Assembly (NCBI GenBank): GCA_963576475.1
Contig: OY754975.1
Span: 21,509,169 to 21,573,168 of the forward strand
DNA length: 64,000 nucleotides
Direction: 5' to 3'
From: Molanna angustata
Taxonomy: Eukaryota; Arthropoda; Insecta; Trichoptera; Molannidae
Shown: positions 51,501 to 63,265 of the stretch, piece after piece
Layout: each line of letters opens with the position of its first letter
How positions within the stretch are numbered: the stretch's first letter is position 1
The notes under the pieces: generated by a model
What the model was told of the DNA's origin: nothing
Databases searched by the model: none
What the model saw: only the letters and a program-made list of their open reading frames with translations
Position numbers and translations under genes: made by a program

Positions 51501-54500
51501 CATTCATTTTTTTAAATAAAAAAATAATTAAAATAAAAAGAAATTCAGTGTCATCAATGTCATGTTGAAATAATAAAATATTTCGTCAAACACAAACTTG
51601 TAATCAAATTCGTTTTGGTTATTCAAAATCACTGTCGGACGACATTTTTTACCGAAAAAAAAAGCAATTCAATATTTTAAATAAAAAAATAATTAAAATA
51701 AAACGAAATTCAGTGTTATCAATGTCATGTTGAAATAATAAAATATTTGGTCAAACACAAACTTTAATCAAATTCGTTTTGGTTATTCAAAATCACTGTC
51801 GGACGACAAAGAACAAAAAAGGAATTCAATATAAAAATCCAAAAAAATATAAAAGAGTATATTTCAAAATATTCGTAATATAGAAAATGTACCGCAACAT
51901 AAAAAAACAAGTGTGGTAAAACTCAATCCTTCCATAACTTATCGTTAACGAACGCTTAATCGGTGGTCCGACCGTCGGTAAAGGCTATCGGTAAACTTTT
52001 ACTAAAATTTAACTAACGGATTGTTATAAGACGAAATATAGAGCATTTGTATCAAATTTCGGTTTGTTTGGTCTGAAATCTAACTAACGGACGTTTATAA
52101 GACCGGCCCTTAATCGGTGGTCCGACCGTCGGTAAAGGCTATCGGTAAAATTTTACTAAAATTTAACTAACGGATTGTTATAAGACGAAATATAGAGCAT
52201 TTGTATCAAATTTCGGTTTGTTTGGTCTGAAATCTAACTAATGGACGTTTATAAGACCGGCCCTTAGGAACATCCATCCGTTAGTAAATTGTAAACATAC
52301 TTACGAATATTTGGTCTTTCGTTTATAAGACCGGCCCTAAAACACACAGTGGACTGTAGTTTGCCCAAGACTGCTGTAAGGTATCACATATTGGAATGTA
52401 TGTATATATTATGATGTAAGTGGGTTCTGGTAGAGAGAATAAATCTACTAAATTTTGCATTCATAATTAATCAAATATAGATGATGAATTAAATATTTTA
52501 TTTGATATTGCTTTTCGATCTACTAACAGTTATTATGTGAAGTATTTATCCCACAAATCCAGATGAAGTATTTATCCCACAAATCCAGATGAAGTATTTA
52601 ACCCACAGATCCAGATTGAAAACACAATTAAAAACTGTGTCTCCTCCGGGAATAACCAACTGAGTTACAAAGCCCGAAATTTTATCAATGAAAAGTTTAA
52701 AGTGACAGTTCTGGTGAACACAGTCTTGTTTTTAATGACTTAAATGTTGAAAATTTTAATTTGTCTTTGTAATTGAACCCATTGAATATTGTACAAATTT
52801 GTTGTTTATTAGGAGATCAAGAAAGATGGAGAAGGTGGTAAAGAAAAGGAGCAACAACGCAAAAAGAGGAAAATACGTCTGGACATGCACATGGATCAAG
52901 TATTTGTGGACGCCCCCGAAGCTTACGTGTGGATCTACGATCCTATCCCGTTCTACTACTGGATCATTGGAACACTCTTGGTTCTGGGAGCTATCGGAAT
53001 CTGTATGTTCCCTCTGTGGCCACCTAGTGTCAGGTATATTATTATTATAATATTCTTTGATTGCTAACGATATAAAAACAGTGTTGTCTCAAGAGATATT
53101 GTTTTTGGCTATGTATGGGACACCAGCTATAAGGATTTGGGTTTATTGTACTCTTCCGAAGAAGCGCACTACGTAGCATAAGAAAGGCTTTGCAATCTGC
53201 TTATAAAAATATGAATTTGTATCTTAAAAAGACCCGGGTTGTAAGAAAGTGGAAACACGGAATTCTGAAGATCGTTCCACAATCAGGCTGCTATGTTTAT
53301 AAAAGAATTCGAGAAGCGACTGGTTCGTGTATGTTGAAGATTTACTGTGAACGGTTGTTGAGATTGGGTTGTGAATGAGTGGAAGAGGAACCAGAGATGC
53401 AAGTTCTGAGCATGTCCTGTGGTAGTATCTGTAGAATAAACTTAGAATACCGACCTTGCGTCTATTTTCTAGTGATTACAATCTATCAGTCAATGATGGG
53501 TCGTCAATAAGACATACAGCATCAAAGGTATTCAGTAGATATTTGAGGGCGCCACTCTAGAGGTGACTACCATATATTCAATAATTGGGCATATTTGCTC
53601 TATATAATACTTGCAATTTTGTAGAGGCGATTTCCGCCTTAGCTTCAAAGGAGCCCTGTTGGTTCGTTATAGATACTCCAAGCAGGTTGATAGATTTGTT
53701 GTTAGGTAGGGTGCTTCCATTGAAAGATAACAATCCGTTAGCTATGTTATTAGAAATTGTCAATGTTGTAGATATTAGTTTTTGAGATAGGTCTGTTGAA
53801 AAAACAAAATATGTTCAAATGTTGATAACCCCTGACTGGGATAAAAATTTGAAAATTTTTAGGCCTACAGTGTTGATATGATATAATTTTAATATTTCAG
53901 GAAGGGTGTGTATTACCTGAGTGTGGCTGCAGCTGTGTTCCTGGTACTGATTATCGCCTTGACCACCCTTCGTCTTGTGGTCTTCTGTCTTGTGTGGACA
54001 CTGTCATTAACCCGCCACCATCTCTGGCTTCTGCCCAATCTCACAGAAGATGTGGGATTCTTTGCTTCATTCTGGCCTCTTTATCAGGTTGGTAAACATG
54101 TATCATTTCTGGCGGTATACTGAGAAGTAGCAAATAACTTCGATTGAGAGTATAAAAAAATTGATTAAATAAAAATGGGTATGGCAGAGTGGGTAGTTCG
54201 CTGGATTGGAGACCATCAAATGATAGATAGAAATCTAGATTTCAGCTTCACGAGAAGATAACTCTGAAATAACAGTCCTTTGAGTCCTAAAAAAGAGAAG
54301 AAGAAGAGTTTAATTTCAAACATGAGCAGTCGCGTGCATGTGTGAAGATTTCTATTTGGTAACGACGTTGATAGAAACATAGGCAGTAGAAAAGCGAAGC
54401 AGTATGACATTAGTTTAAAAGTACCTACTCTCTCAACCATATAACTTTTAAATCAAAGAGAATTTAATAAATTATTTATAATTGTTTTAGTATGAGTACA

Positions 54501-55271
54501 AAGGGGGAGATTCTAAATCTGGCTCAGAAAAAAGTAAAAAAGGAAAGAAGAAAAAAGATAAATGTTCTGATGACGAAGGTCAATCACAGCCTTTGCTGAC
54601 TAAGGAGAGCTCCAGCCCCACCACCACTAAGAAGAGACAGAATGTTAGTGGAAAAGATTCATCGGCAGAAGCAGAAAGGTAATTGGATAAGTGCATGCTA
54701 ATATAGAAAGCAATTTTATGATCAATTTATGACATTCATTTGCCGCTCAGGCTGGTTCAAGGGGGATGAGTGAGTGGGAGGACAGCCCCAATGTGGTATC
54801 ACAAAGGGCCAATTGGCCTAAGTGTGTTCTCCTCAAGAACTGCCACCCGCAAAAAAACAAAAAAAAAAAAAAAATGATCAATTTAATTTTCTCAGAAACA
54901 AAATAAATACCTAATTCACTGTAATATAATGGATGCTTTTGTGGTTTAGTCTATCTTCACTTCGGTTCGAATCAATTCACTCTATTGGATGCATATCAAT
55001 TTGACTTATTTTACCTGTAGTAACCATATTTAATTGATCATAGAGTAAAGCAATATAAATATGTACTTGGTTTCATGATGAAAATATTCCATTTTCAATA
55101 CATTCTTTCCAATATTTATTTTACAGAAACGATAAAGGGGACTCTCAAAATGAAGATACAACACATCCAAACCAGGATAATACAGAAGAAAGTGAATCTG
55201 AGGGAAGTCAGAGATCGTCAACGGGAAAGGACTTTGAAATTGTTGATGAACAAGACGTCGACACTTCATAA
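45600..55271 (+). CDS. Sec62: Translocation protein SEC62, 8 exons, 386 aa
   Basis: ER-membrane subunit of the Sec61/Sec62/Sec63 translocon, aiding post-translational import of small or weak-signal proteins; in vertebrates it is also an ER-phagy receptor. Exons: 45600-45635, 45944-46073, 47920-48053, 49637-49756, 52813-53033, 53901-54087, 54491-54678, 55127-55271 (TAA). All introns are GT-AG and the total is 1161 nt. Seen: basic N-terminus MAEKKKGRKRKE; conserved Sec62 domain with VEYDIAKWLRSN and FLNHHVEYFLGSKAVDGLL; lysine-rich linker 113-161; TM1 about 187-206 and TM2 about 218-244; WLLPNLTEDVGFFASFWPLY after TM2; acidic/Ser-rich C-tail with DFEIV 374-378, an LC3-interacting-type motif. 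Length and order match animal SEC62. ATG at 45600 in good context (aaaaatATGG), no TATA box seen. Introns are rich in SINEs, LINE scraps and MITEs. Confidence 0.96.
46340..46985 (+). pseudogene. Non-LTR C-terminal fragment (LINE-E) with MITE inserted
   Basis: The frame reads VSGPIKWNTLPSNVRSAQSK, then KTAIFGEQHKTELLAPLAH stop, resembling the 'RGPKLWNSLP..R' C-terminus of CR1/Jockey-like elements. The tail resumes after the MITE (46953 onward). It lies in SEC62 intron 2. Confidence 0.65.
46661..46948. mobile_element. piggyBac-like MITE (TTAA flanks)
   Basis: TTAA at 46657-46660 and 46949-46952; ends cacatt and aatgtg form inverted repeats. Several 'tatagccgtcat' words lie inside. TTAA targeting points to piggyBac. 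It interrupts LINE-E at its stop codon. Confidence 0.78.
47027..47212 (+). mobile_element. tRNA-derived SINE-1, full length
   Basis: gatgggtcgatggcagagcg, ggttagcgtgctgggctagt, the box-B region gtcaaatcctgcctcgacc, 'tttagggaacgtagggagat', and a poly-A end. It lies in SEC62 intron 2. Confidence 0.85.
47221..47520 (+). pseudogene. Non-LTR C-terminal fragment (LINE-F)
   Basis: Plus-strand frame: LLTTAKRRKAAYFGHIFHGD, then LLQ-like VIVEGKIEGRQSMGRKRISW and LKNLSQWFG. This is a common insect EN-RT C-terminus (KRRK..YFGHI...GKIEGRR..GR.R.SWL.NL..WFG). It directly follows SINE-1 in SEC62 intron 2. Confidence 0.75.
47770..47872 (+). mobile_element. tRNA-like SINE-3 fragment
   Basis: 'cttcagttagttaaatatct', 'gactcctgagccgatgatca' and 'tttgaatcctggtg' resemble 27950-28025 inverted. 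It lies in SEC62 intron 2, close to exon 3. Confidence 0.5.
48228..48410. mobile_element. Possible pogo/Tigger-like MITE
   Basis: 'tacagtacgatcttgctaat' followed by 'ccggcac', with opposing 'aatctggcac...actagattggtgta', resembles Tigger-type ends. The inverted match is poor. It lies in SEC62 intron 3. Confidence 0.35.
48515..48605 (-). mobile_element. SINE-1 head fragment
   Basis: The minus strand reads 'ggcagagcagttagtgtgct' and 'gggttattaatccagtggtc'. It lies in SEC62 intron 3. Confidence 0.6.
49222..49376 (+). mobile_element. SINE-1, diverged
   Basis: 'agtaatccagtggtcgcaag', 'cggttcacctatagcaccag', 'agatgtatatgta'-type body and an A/T tail. It lies in SEC62 intron 3. Confidence 0.65.
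49829..50083. mobile_element. MITE, GGGCTACTCATGA terminal repeats
   Basis: gggctactcatga (49829-49841) and tcatgagtagccc (50071-50083) are exact reverse complements. The 255-bp interior matches 32483-32755. It lies in SEC62 intron 4, 14 bp before the Harbinger-like element. Confidence 0.82.
50478..50590 (+). mobile_element. SINE-1-like piece (first of two duplicated copies)
   Basis: 'gctagcgcgctggattagta', 'gggttcaaatctcgcctcaa', 'cacaagcatttatgcctaat'. A matching copy is at 51340-51440 within the duplicated unit. Confidence 0.65.
51340..51445 (+). mobile_element. SINE-1-like piece (second duplicated copy)
   Basis: Same boundaries and neighbours as 50478-50590, so it was copied with its host unit and is not an independent insertion. 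Confidence 0.65.
53100..53785 (-). pseudogene. Non-LTR RT thumb/C-terminal fragment (LINE-G)
   Basis: Minus strand: LLSFNGSTLPNNKSINLLGV, then SFEAKAEIASTKLQVLYRAN, a YGSHL..GALKYLLN..DAV block and a C-terminal stretch with RTCSELASLVPLPL, in shifting frames. It matches the 'LLGVEI....KA..A.KKLGVL...RRYFTP..........YCSHLWDG' pattern of non-LTR elements. It lies in SEC62 intron 5. Confidence 0.7.
53806..53878 (+). repeat. Family Y fragment near SEC62 exon 6
   Basis: 'gttgataacccctgactggg' is the complement-oriented Y core word. It ends about 20 bp before the exon 6 acceptor. Confidence 0.45.
54172..54260 (+). mobile_element. Degenerate tRNA-like SINE head
   Basis: 'gggtatggcagagtgggtag' and 'ttcgctggattggaga' resemble the SINE-1 head; the remainder is unrelated. 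It lies in SEC62 intron 6. Confidence 0.4.
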
Positions 55272-55465
55272 TAATCTTCATCAAATCGTATATAACTATT
55301 TTAGTATATTCAATGTATCTAATTCTCACTTTTCCTTTCTTACAATGATTCATTTTTAATTTCAATATCTGTCTTCATATTTATTTTTCTTCTTAAACTA
55401 TTCTTACACAGTTTAATATAAAAAAAAATCTGATTTTTTATATCAAACAATCTTAAATTTTAAAA

Positions 55466-55475
55466 AATAAATAAA
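55466..55475 (+). terminator. First SEC62 poly(A) signals (overlapping AATAAA)
   Basis: Two overlapping AATAAA hexamers about 195 nt after the stop codon. Later candidates are at 56218-56223, 56964-56969 and 56987-56992, so alternative 3'UTR lengths up to about 1.7 kb are possible. Confidence 0.6.
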
Positions 55476-57650
55476 AGTAAACAATTAAGAAACAAGAAAA
55501 TTACTTATTGTTAAATTTACTACCCACTCAATAAATTATTCAATTTGTATATTATTTATTACTTTTGTATTCCTAAATGCAGCTTACAGCAATTCAGAAT
55601 AGAGTTTTCATTGTAATGTTATGTATTTTGATCTATATTACAGAAAAAAATTCATGCATATTTTTATATAACATGAGTTATCACAGAATCTCATTTGGAT
55701 TTGAGTGTATCAGTAAAATTTAATTTATAATTATTGTTGAATTCTATTCTAAATCATATTATTATTAATTTAATTTAAATTTTTATTGAATCAAATACAA
55801 TCAATGTGCTAAGTTTCAGATCATTCTAGAAATCCTTGAAAATTTAATTAACAAAGTTTATGAGTGTTCTTGAATTTATCCGAGTCTCCGATATTTCAGT
55901 TGTTTGTGATTTATTAAAAGGAATTGTATCACTATTTTCCCAGTGGTATCTAATTTCAACAATAAATAATTACAATAAAATACTTCATTTTTATTTTTAG
56001 ATTCTGTGTTTAATATCAAAATTGATTTGAAGCAGCACATCTCGTATACATGTCCCAATTAACATACCAGCCAGAGCTTTAGTTCAACCTTTATCAGAAA
56101 ACAATATTTGATTGAATAGAGTGTGTTGTAAAGAGTGATCATAGTTTGTAGGTATATTTCGCTAAAAATACTTACTATATAACCCATTGTTAAATGAAGG
56201 ATACAATACGTTTTCTTAATAAATCATTCCTTTATCTCAGATTAGTTCTCCGTTTGAGAATTTATGCATTGGTATTTTGAAAGAAATAAACATAAAACTT
56301 TCATAGCACAATAACCTGAATGGGACATAGCATGAATCTATGTATAGCAACGTATGTATGACAAGTTAACAAAAATGGTAACTCAATACTCCTCGACTAC
56401 CTTATGAGGCAGACGGTGTGTTGGCACATATGTGTTTGATTAAATATATAGTAATATGCAAATTTATTTCATACACAAAATTCTGTTAGGCACATTGTAG
56501 GAGAAAATGTGTTTTTATTTAGAAATATTTTAAACTTCATAAATGAAACGTTGTAACTGTTGTTGAACTACACATATTAACAGTTATATTCTAATCTTTC
56601 TGAAGAAACTGTGTGTTAGTTTCTAGGTATAGTCTTTGTGATTATGTGTAGAGATGTTACAGACATTTTCTAATGTTTTTTTTATTAATGTTCACATTTA
56701 ATGTTCAGGATTTTGGGAAAGATATTAATAAAAATTACTCGAGCAACACAAATAATAAATTTCAAACAATCATAGTTATATGTATGTGGACTTATTTTAA
56801 TGTTTCTATGATTTAAAGATTATCATTTGCATTTTAAGAAGTATTTAAAGACTTATTCAAACCTATTGAAATAGTATTATTTTTATGTAAAATGCTAATT
56901 AAATGAGTGTTTACTCTAATTGACAGGTTGTTCTTGTGATTTATATATTCTTCCCAGTGTAGTAATAAAAATACTATTTGACTAATAATAAAGTGTCCAT
57001 AAATGTCTGCTATGGAAATTTTTTTTTTTCTTATTTTAATGGTACTATATTTTTTACTATTAACGATAAATTTGTGTTGATATTTATTTTAAATACTTTT
57101 CAAATATTTAGTGTTTGAAATTTTTTATATAATATTTTCCATTTGGATAAGTTTGGGAACAGTAGTTTCCCACTAAAGGTGCTTTTATATTTTCTTATTT
57201 ATGTCTTAAACTGTGTGATGTTTTCTTTGCATTTAATTGTGTGATTTTTTTTGTCTTTCTAAAGTTGTGTATCTTTCACAAAACGTGCAGTAGAGTATTT
57301 TTTAATACCTTCATGGGTATCTTAAATATTACAAAAAAATAATGATTCTTAATGCAAAAAAATAATAAAATGTATTATGCTTATTGTGAGATCATTAACA
57401 CAGATAGTTTTGCTGAAATAGTTCATTTTAAAATATGTTTGCATAGTCATTATTTTTTTAGCATCGTCACATTTAGCCCATTGTGTGATAAATCAAATAA
57501 TAACACCTGCTAACAAATCAATAAGTGGATAGGCAGCCAACATGATGTATGTACATGATAATGTTCAGTGATAATTTGTTTTTAGTTAGTAATCTGATCA
57601 CATTATTGGTATAATTTATCACTTAAAATAGAAAACCATTGAAGAAATGA
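55476..57650. other. SEC62 3' flank / possible long 3'UTR
   Basis: Very AT-rich with scattered AATAAA motifs. No coding frame or recognised repeat. Confidence 0.45.
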
Positions 57651-57689
57651 AAAAAGTTTTCAATTCATATAGTTATCGTAAAACAAATT

Positions 57690-57805
57690 GAGCCAGCCTT
57701 CCGGGTGCGCAGAGCGCAAATTTGTGTCTTTTTGCTCGGTTGGTATATGTGCAAATCGCCCGCCTCCGCACCAAAATGGATCAAGAAGATTGACGAAAAC
57801 TATAC
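57690..57805 (+). repeat. Interspersed repeat family Z
   Basis: 'cttccgggtgcgcagagcgc', 'aaatttgtgtctttttgctc', 'tgcaaatcgcccgcctccgc' match 35990-36080. Confidence 0.7.
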
Positions 57806-58554
57806 CTGCAGGCCAAGTCAGTAAAAAAGTCGAGATCCGACAACGTATCGCCGCTCTTCTCGCCATGTTTACGCCCGTGACGACAATTCGTAGTCACTAA
57901 GCGCTGTCGAGTTCGTAAATGCACTTATGAGTATTTGTCGCCGTTAGGCTGGCTTGCGGTACATTTTTGAATTATCATTTATGGCAATACACAATATTTT
58001 CCCCATGATTTGAATAAATGTCAAATTTGTTTACATAAATTTGTTAAATAAATACAATATGGTCATATTTTTAAGCACGAAAGCAAGTTATAATACGATT
58101 AAATTAACTTCTTTTGTGTTTATTGAATGTTTTGAGTGTAATTTTAAAAATTATTTTTAATTATTATATTTCGATCAATTTATCAAGTCGATGACAGCAG
58201 CGTGTTATTTTTTTACTAAAAACTACGCCGAATTTTCTTTTGTTAAGTGTTAAAATACATATGTGATAAAATAGCTTACAAGAATACTTTCTCAAAATCA
58301 AAAATTATTTCATATCTATACCTACGGAAAACATTTACGGAGGCATAGAATCATCATAGAATTATAATGTTATAATCTAAGTACGGACGCATATTTCCAT
58401 TAAATATATAACCATATAAAACTTTTGTTATGCGATAATTAGCAATAAATGAATTACGCGGAATATTTAAAGGGTTTGAAGAATCTCTTAAACGGCGTCG
58501 TTTAACCCGTTTATTATTATTCTCAAAATAAATATGAAATTCGGCATTGTTCGC

Positions 58555-58740
58555 GTAAAGAATGACATTTAATTCAACATGGCGGCGGTCTCTCGACTCG
58601 ATGTCGACCCAATATCGCCGTCAAATAAGTGGGCGAGAACGATTCCACGCATTATCTGCTTAGTGACTACCAAAACTGTCAAAATATCGATTAGTCGATA
58701 TTTTGACAGTTAATCTCGACATTTATCGGTCGAGATCTAC
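58555..58740 (+). other. GC-rich island with ATG-initiated short frame and palindrome
   Basis: aacATGGCGGCGGTC at 58579 opens a 44-codon frame (MAAVSRLDVDPISPSNKW...) ending at 58713. It is followed by the 17-bp-arm palindrome aactgtcaaaatatcga / tcgatattttgacagtt (58674-58711). Composition is unlike the surroundings. It could be a promoter and first exon of a gene continuing to the right, or a repeat. No good donor site is obvious. Confidence 0.3.
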
Positions 58741-59023
58741 TTACAGACTTAGCCTGCTGTTATAATTTAATACCTATATTAACGGTGCTAAAGAAAATAT
58801 TTTTACTATTGCATATTTTTTCCTTCAATGTCTACTTTTATCATTTAAGTAGGTACTTAAAATAGGTTACATAACAACACTATTATATCTGAGATATTTC
58901 TAGAATCTGTGTTTTTGACTGAAATATACAGATTAATAAACTGAAATATATATGGGTTCAAACACTACTTCAAATGTCTAGAAATTTTTGCTAGTGTTTC
59001 ATTTATTTAATCTACTGTATTTT

Positions 59024-59252
59024 GTTCGCATGGGGATACCAGATGTTAGACATATTAGATAATATCATATTGCATGGGGATACCAGATGTTAGACATATT
59101 AGATAATATCATATTGCAATGTGAAGCTGTTCGCATGGGGATACCAGATGTTAGACATATTAGATAATATCATATTGCAATGTGAAGCTGTTCGCATGGG
59201 GATACCAGATGTTAGACATATTAGATAATATCATATTGCAATGTGAAGCTGT
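59024..59252. repeat. Tandem repeat, about 61-bp unit, four copies
   Basis: Unit: gcatggggataccagatgtt, agacatattagataatatca, tattgcaatgtgaagctgtt, c. The first copy is shortened (about 50 bp) and the later three are identical by eye. Non-coding. Confidence 0.92.
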
Positions 59253-60470
59253 CTCTTTTTTTATTGATCAACGATGATAGATTTTTTTCTGATGGTGAAT
59301 GTACGCATGAGATTTTATCGGTAACTTACGTAAAATGATAATAAATAACTTATATTTTATAATAATAATCATATAACTTGTTTTGCACGTGAGATATGAA
59401 TAAATTAAATTTATTTATTTATTTGTTTTCTGGAGTAAAATATTTGTCAATTGTCTCACCAAATTTAGTTTTAATGGATTTACAGGTATATGTTATTTAG
59501 GTTTAAAATATTCCTTCGGTATTTTAATTTGCCTTTATTCATTTTGCACTTATTCCACAAAATAGTATTTATACAATATTAAATACTTGCACTTCTGTAA
59601 AGAGTTTCAAATTAAAGAATGCAGATCATAAAGGTATGATACTAATGCAGATAGTGTCATACACTGCACAGAGAACAATTTATATGGAAAGGTGAAAAAT
59701 ATATTAACTTCTTTACCATACATAATGGAAAACGCACTAAAATTTTAATGGTTTTTTAAACATTTTATGTATTTTTTTTTGTTATTCTGAAGATTGAAAA
59801 TAATAAAGGAAATTAAAATGACAAAAGAACATCAATAGTGTAATATAAATTAGTTTAAATTGACATAATATAGTTTAAATGACTTTAATGTTGATTAAAA
59901 TTTTAATTTGTCTTCAGAATTGAACCCAATGTGTACAAAGTTAGCCAGATTATATTTGAAAAGAAATGGACTAATTCATAATAGACGTAAGTTTATTATT
60001 CTGTATTAAGTGATATTTACATATAAGTATATAAAAACTCAATGTTATTTTTATATGATTCATTTTACAATTTTTATTCAAAACATATTTTCAAAGTTGT
60101 TCAATACCTACATTGTTAGTTCATGTGTATGACACATGAAGGTATGATATTAGTATGACAAATATCTCGTGTATTCTTTAATTTGGAGAACTCATCTATT
60201 CTTATATTTTTTCTTTTAACCATTTCATAATCATAATTCTAAAAACTTACATATGTATTTACAGACTGATTGGCATAAACCATCTTCAGGGAATCTAAAT
60301 TTATATGTTATACAATTACATGAAGGTATGCTCAATCATTTCCGATGAACATTCCAGTGAAAAAATAATTATTCATTTAAATGCTTCACCTGATAGTTTC
60401 TTTAGCTTCAGGTGTATACTTCATTATTTTAAACATGAGTTTGTTTTATAATCATTGAAATTGATTTCAA
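59253..60470. other. AT-rich spacer
   Basis: No gene. The stretch about 59880-59940 ('atgactttaatgttgat' to 'gaattgaacccaatg') resembles 52735-52795 in SEC62 intron 4, a short shared repeat. Confidence 0.4.
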
Positions 60471-61312
60471 TTCATTTTGATCAATAGATATTTTATAGTA
60501 TTTTAGTCCAGAATTGAATATTTACAGTTTTTACTGATCCAACTGTTTATTTGTTCAAGAAAATTTATTTCTCTTAACATATTGACAAAGTATCAAGGCA
60601 AGATCAATGTATAGGATTTTGTATGCCCAGGTCTACATATTATAGCATGGTTTTTCCAACTTTGAAGTTGAAAAACACTTAAGACTTCAAAACATTTTTT
60701 ATGACAAATTTATGTGTTTAATTGCCTATGTTTCCAGAATTTTTAAAAATATTGAATAACGCCGAAACACACCAACTGATTTAATTTTCTTTAAAAAAAA
60801 TATACGTTTTAACAGTACATTTCTCTTTTTAAAAAATTATGTAATAATTAATTTTCGTGAGGACATCTACAAGGAGTCTTACACTTAGGCTGTGTTTCTC
60901 GAACAAAGATTAAAGTAAAAGTATAGTTGAAATACTTTGATTTCATGAAATTGTTCAAACTTTTGGTTGTTTCATAGAAATCTAATGCCGTAAAACGACT
61001 CAATTTTGAACAATTTTATGAAATCAGAGTATTTTAACTATACTATTACCGATACTTTTGTTAAAACAACCCAGCCTTAGATACTTAAGCTAATGCATAC
61101 CATCAAGCCGTTTATCTATTTGAGGTAGGAAAAAAGGACTGAATTCCACACTTTCCTATCTTGACATACATGTTTTGCATAGGAGAACAAAATATCTTAA
61201 AATATTCAACAATTAGGATTTACAGTTTTATAGTTACGTATTTTTCAATTGTACTCTATTGCCATCAACAGTTGGATCTCATGTATTACATGGAACTAGT
61301 TATTAAATCATA
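60470..61312 (+). repeat. Interspersed repeat family Y
   Basis: Ordered blocks match 42290-43415, ending with acagttggatctcatgtatt. It is diverged and has no microsatellite. Confidence 0.65.
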
Positions 61313-62700
61313 ATTTTGACTGGATATTAGACATTCCCTGAAAATTAAGAAAATAGATTTAGTTATGAAGACTATTTCTGATGTATATTTTTGCATTTCA
61401 AAGATTGATCCCAAGTCCCTAAAATTTCATAATATGCCTGTCCAATGTTAAAACAAATATATTTTATTTTTCTCTTATTACTTTTCATTTTAATATGAGA
61501 TAACTAAAGTTGTTTTATATCTCCAAGAAGATATATATTCATGTTCACTTGTACAATTGAATGTTTATATATTATAAAGGTTGTTTTACGATTATAGAAA
61601 AATATGTCAGTTGTGTTTTGTCAAATAATGTATATTTTAAAAATAAATTGATTGGTCCGAGAATATTTAATAGAAAAATTAAAAATACTTTGATGTGTTT
61701 AGCCAAATATCAGTCGTCTCTCTCTCTCTCTCTCTTGTCTTTTGTCTCCTGTAAAACGTATTTAGTTTATAGGTAATGTTATGTTAAATATGAATAAAGT
61801 CAAAATTATTTACATTTTTTTTTCTTTAACAGTCACCTTGGCAATAAGGATCATTGGTTTCATGTTTTACAAATCAATTTTTGAATAGATGGTGTTTGAG
61901 AAAAGTTTCGTTGTCATTCTCATAGATGGCATAATTTCTGGTAAAATAATAAGTATGCACAATAATGTACTTGTTTTATTACTTTACCAGTTTTTCAGTA
62001 CTATTGTCTCACGGATAATATACCTTACAACATGGATAATTAAGTTTAAAATACGGATAATTCAATTTACAACATTGATAATTTAGTAAAAAGAACATCC
62101 TTGTTACTTATGCAAGTTGCAAGCTAATTGCCATTTGGCGATTTCTTCCAAATAATCGTCGACCTTAAGCTTGGCTTAGTATTTAGTTAGTAATGTCTCT
62201 GCAACGCAATTGCTAACTTAAGAATACTAAATACTCCAGTGAGGTTAGGAGTTAGTATTTTGTTACCTAGGACTGCGCATTCAGGTCATGGAGTGCTGTT
62301 TGTTTTGTAATCAAATGAACAAGTTAAATTAAAAACATAATTTACTGTATAAATTTATTAAAAACAACTTAATAAAATCACAAATAATATATCTGTCAAC
62401 ATAATATATAAATAATTTGGTCCCACACTTGGTTGATTACAAAAATATACATCGAATCTCATCAAACTTTATATGAAAATATATTTTTCTATGCATTAAC
62501 ATAATATACATTTCATCCAGAAATTAATGTCAATTGAGTCTATGATATTTTACTCTAATTTCAAAATTTATTTTGATAGGGCAAAATATTTTCATAAACT
62601 GCTAATTTAAATGAAAACATATTTTATTTGGTTATGTTGGATAGTTTTAATTCCATTGGAATGCTTCATTACCAATCAATACCATTGTGTTAATTTAATA
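61313..62700. other. AT-rich spacer with short (TC)n at 61717-61735
   Basis: No gene or recognised repeat; open frames at 61561-61776 and 61889-62086 look random. Confidence 0.4.
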
Positions 62701-62713
62701 AGTAGATATTGGG

Positions 62714-62786
62714 CCTGAGTCAAATTGAAAAACTCATTTAAAGGGCTTTGCGAGACTTTGAATAGCGTTTTGTCAATTTGACTCAG
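62714..62786. repeat. Short inverted repeat (14-bp arms)
   Basis: cctgagtcaaattg (62714-62727) and caatttgactcagg (62773-62786) are exact complements around 45 bp. Possible mini-MITE. Confidence 0.7.
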
Positions 62787-63265
62787 GGGGGGATTATGTA
62801 TTAAAAAAAATATATTATGAAACAATAAATTTGTTTTTACAAAATGAAATTCACCATTTTTGTTTCATCAATGTATGTTAAAAAAAGGTAGTTAACACTT
62901 TTTGGTCTATGGGACGTTGAGATTCATAGATTCATATTACTTATAAACTTATATAAAAATATTAAATATGTTTAATTGTATAAAAAGCAACCTTCATAAT
63001 TTTTAATATCACTTTAATTCAAAACTAGATGAAATTGTTTTATAAAACCCACATTACGTGGATAAATGATAAACTGAGAATACAATCTAATGGTAATCAT
63101 GAGGGGATTGTAAGAAATTTATTTCTAAAAGAAAAACTGGAAATGTAGATATAAAAATGTATAAAGCAACCAAGTCCTCAACTTATATTGTGTGTGGTTC
63201 ATAACAGAATCAATCTGCTCTCTAAAAATAAACAATTACTTAAAAGTGTATTAAAAGATTGGAAC

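Larger units (their letters stand above)
50098..52337. mobile_element. Harbinger-like composite with about 72-bp TIRs and internal duplications
   Basis: The ends gggccggtcttataaacgaa and its complement extend about 72 bp inverted (50098-50175 versus 52263-52337). TAA precedes the left end (50095-50097) and follows the right (52338-52340). Inside: the left end is tandemly doubled (50098-50244); a unit starting 'aagtagatattactatcg' occurs at about 50245 and 51096, both with a SINE-1 piece at the same place; the right-end segment ('cggtggtccgaccgtc' to gaccggccct) occurs three times (about 50947, 51960, 52112). No transposase. It lies in SEC62 intron 4. Confidence 0.8.
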
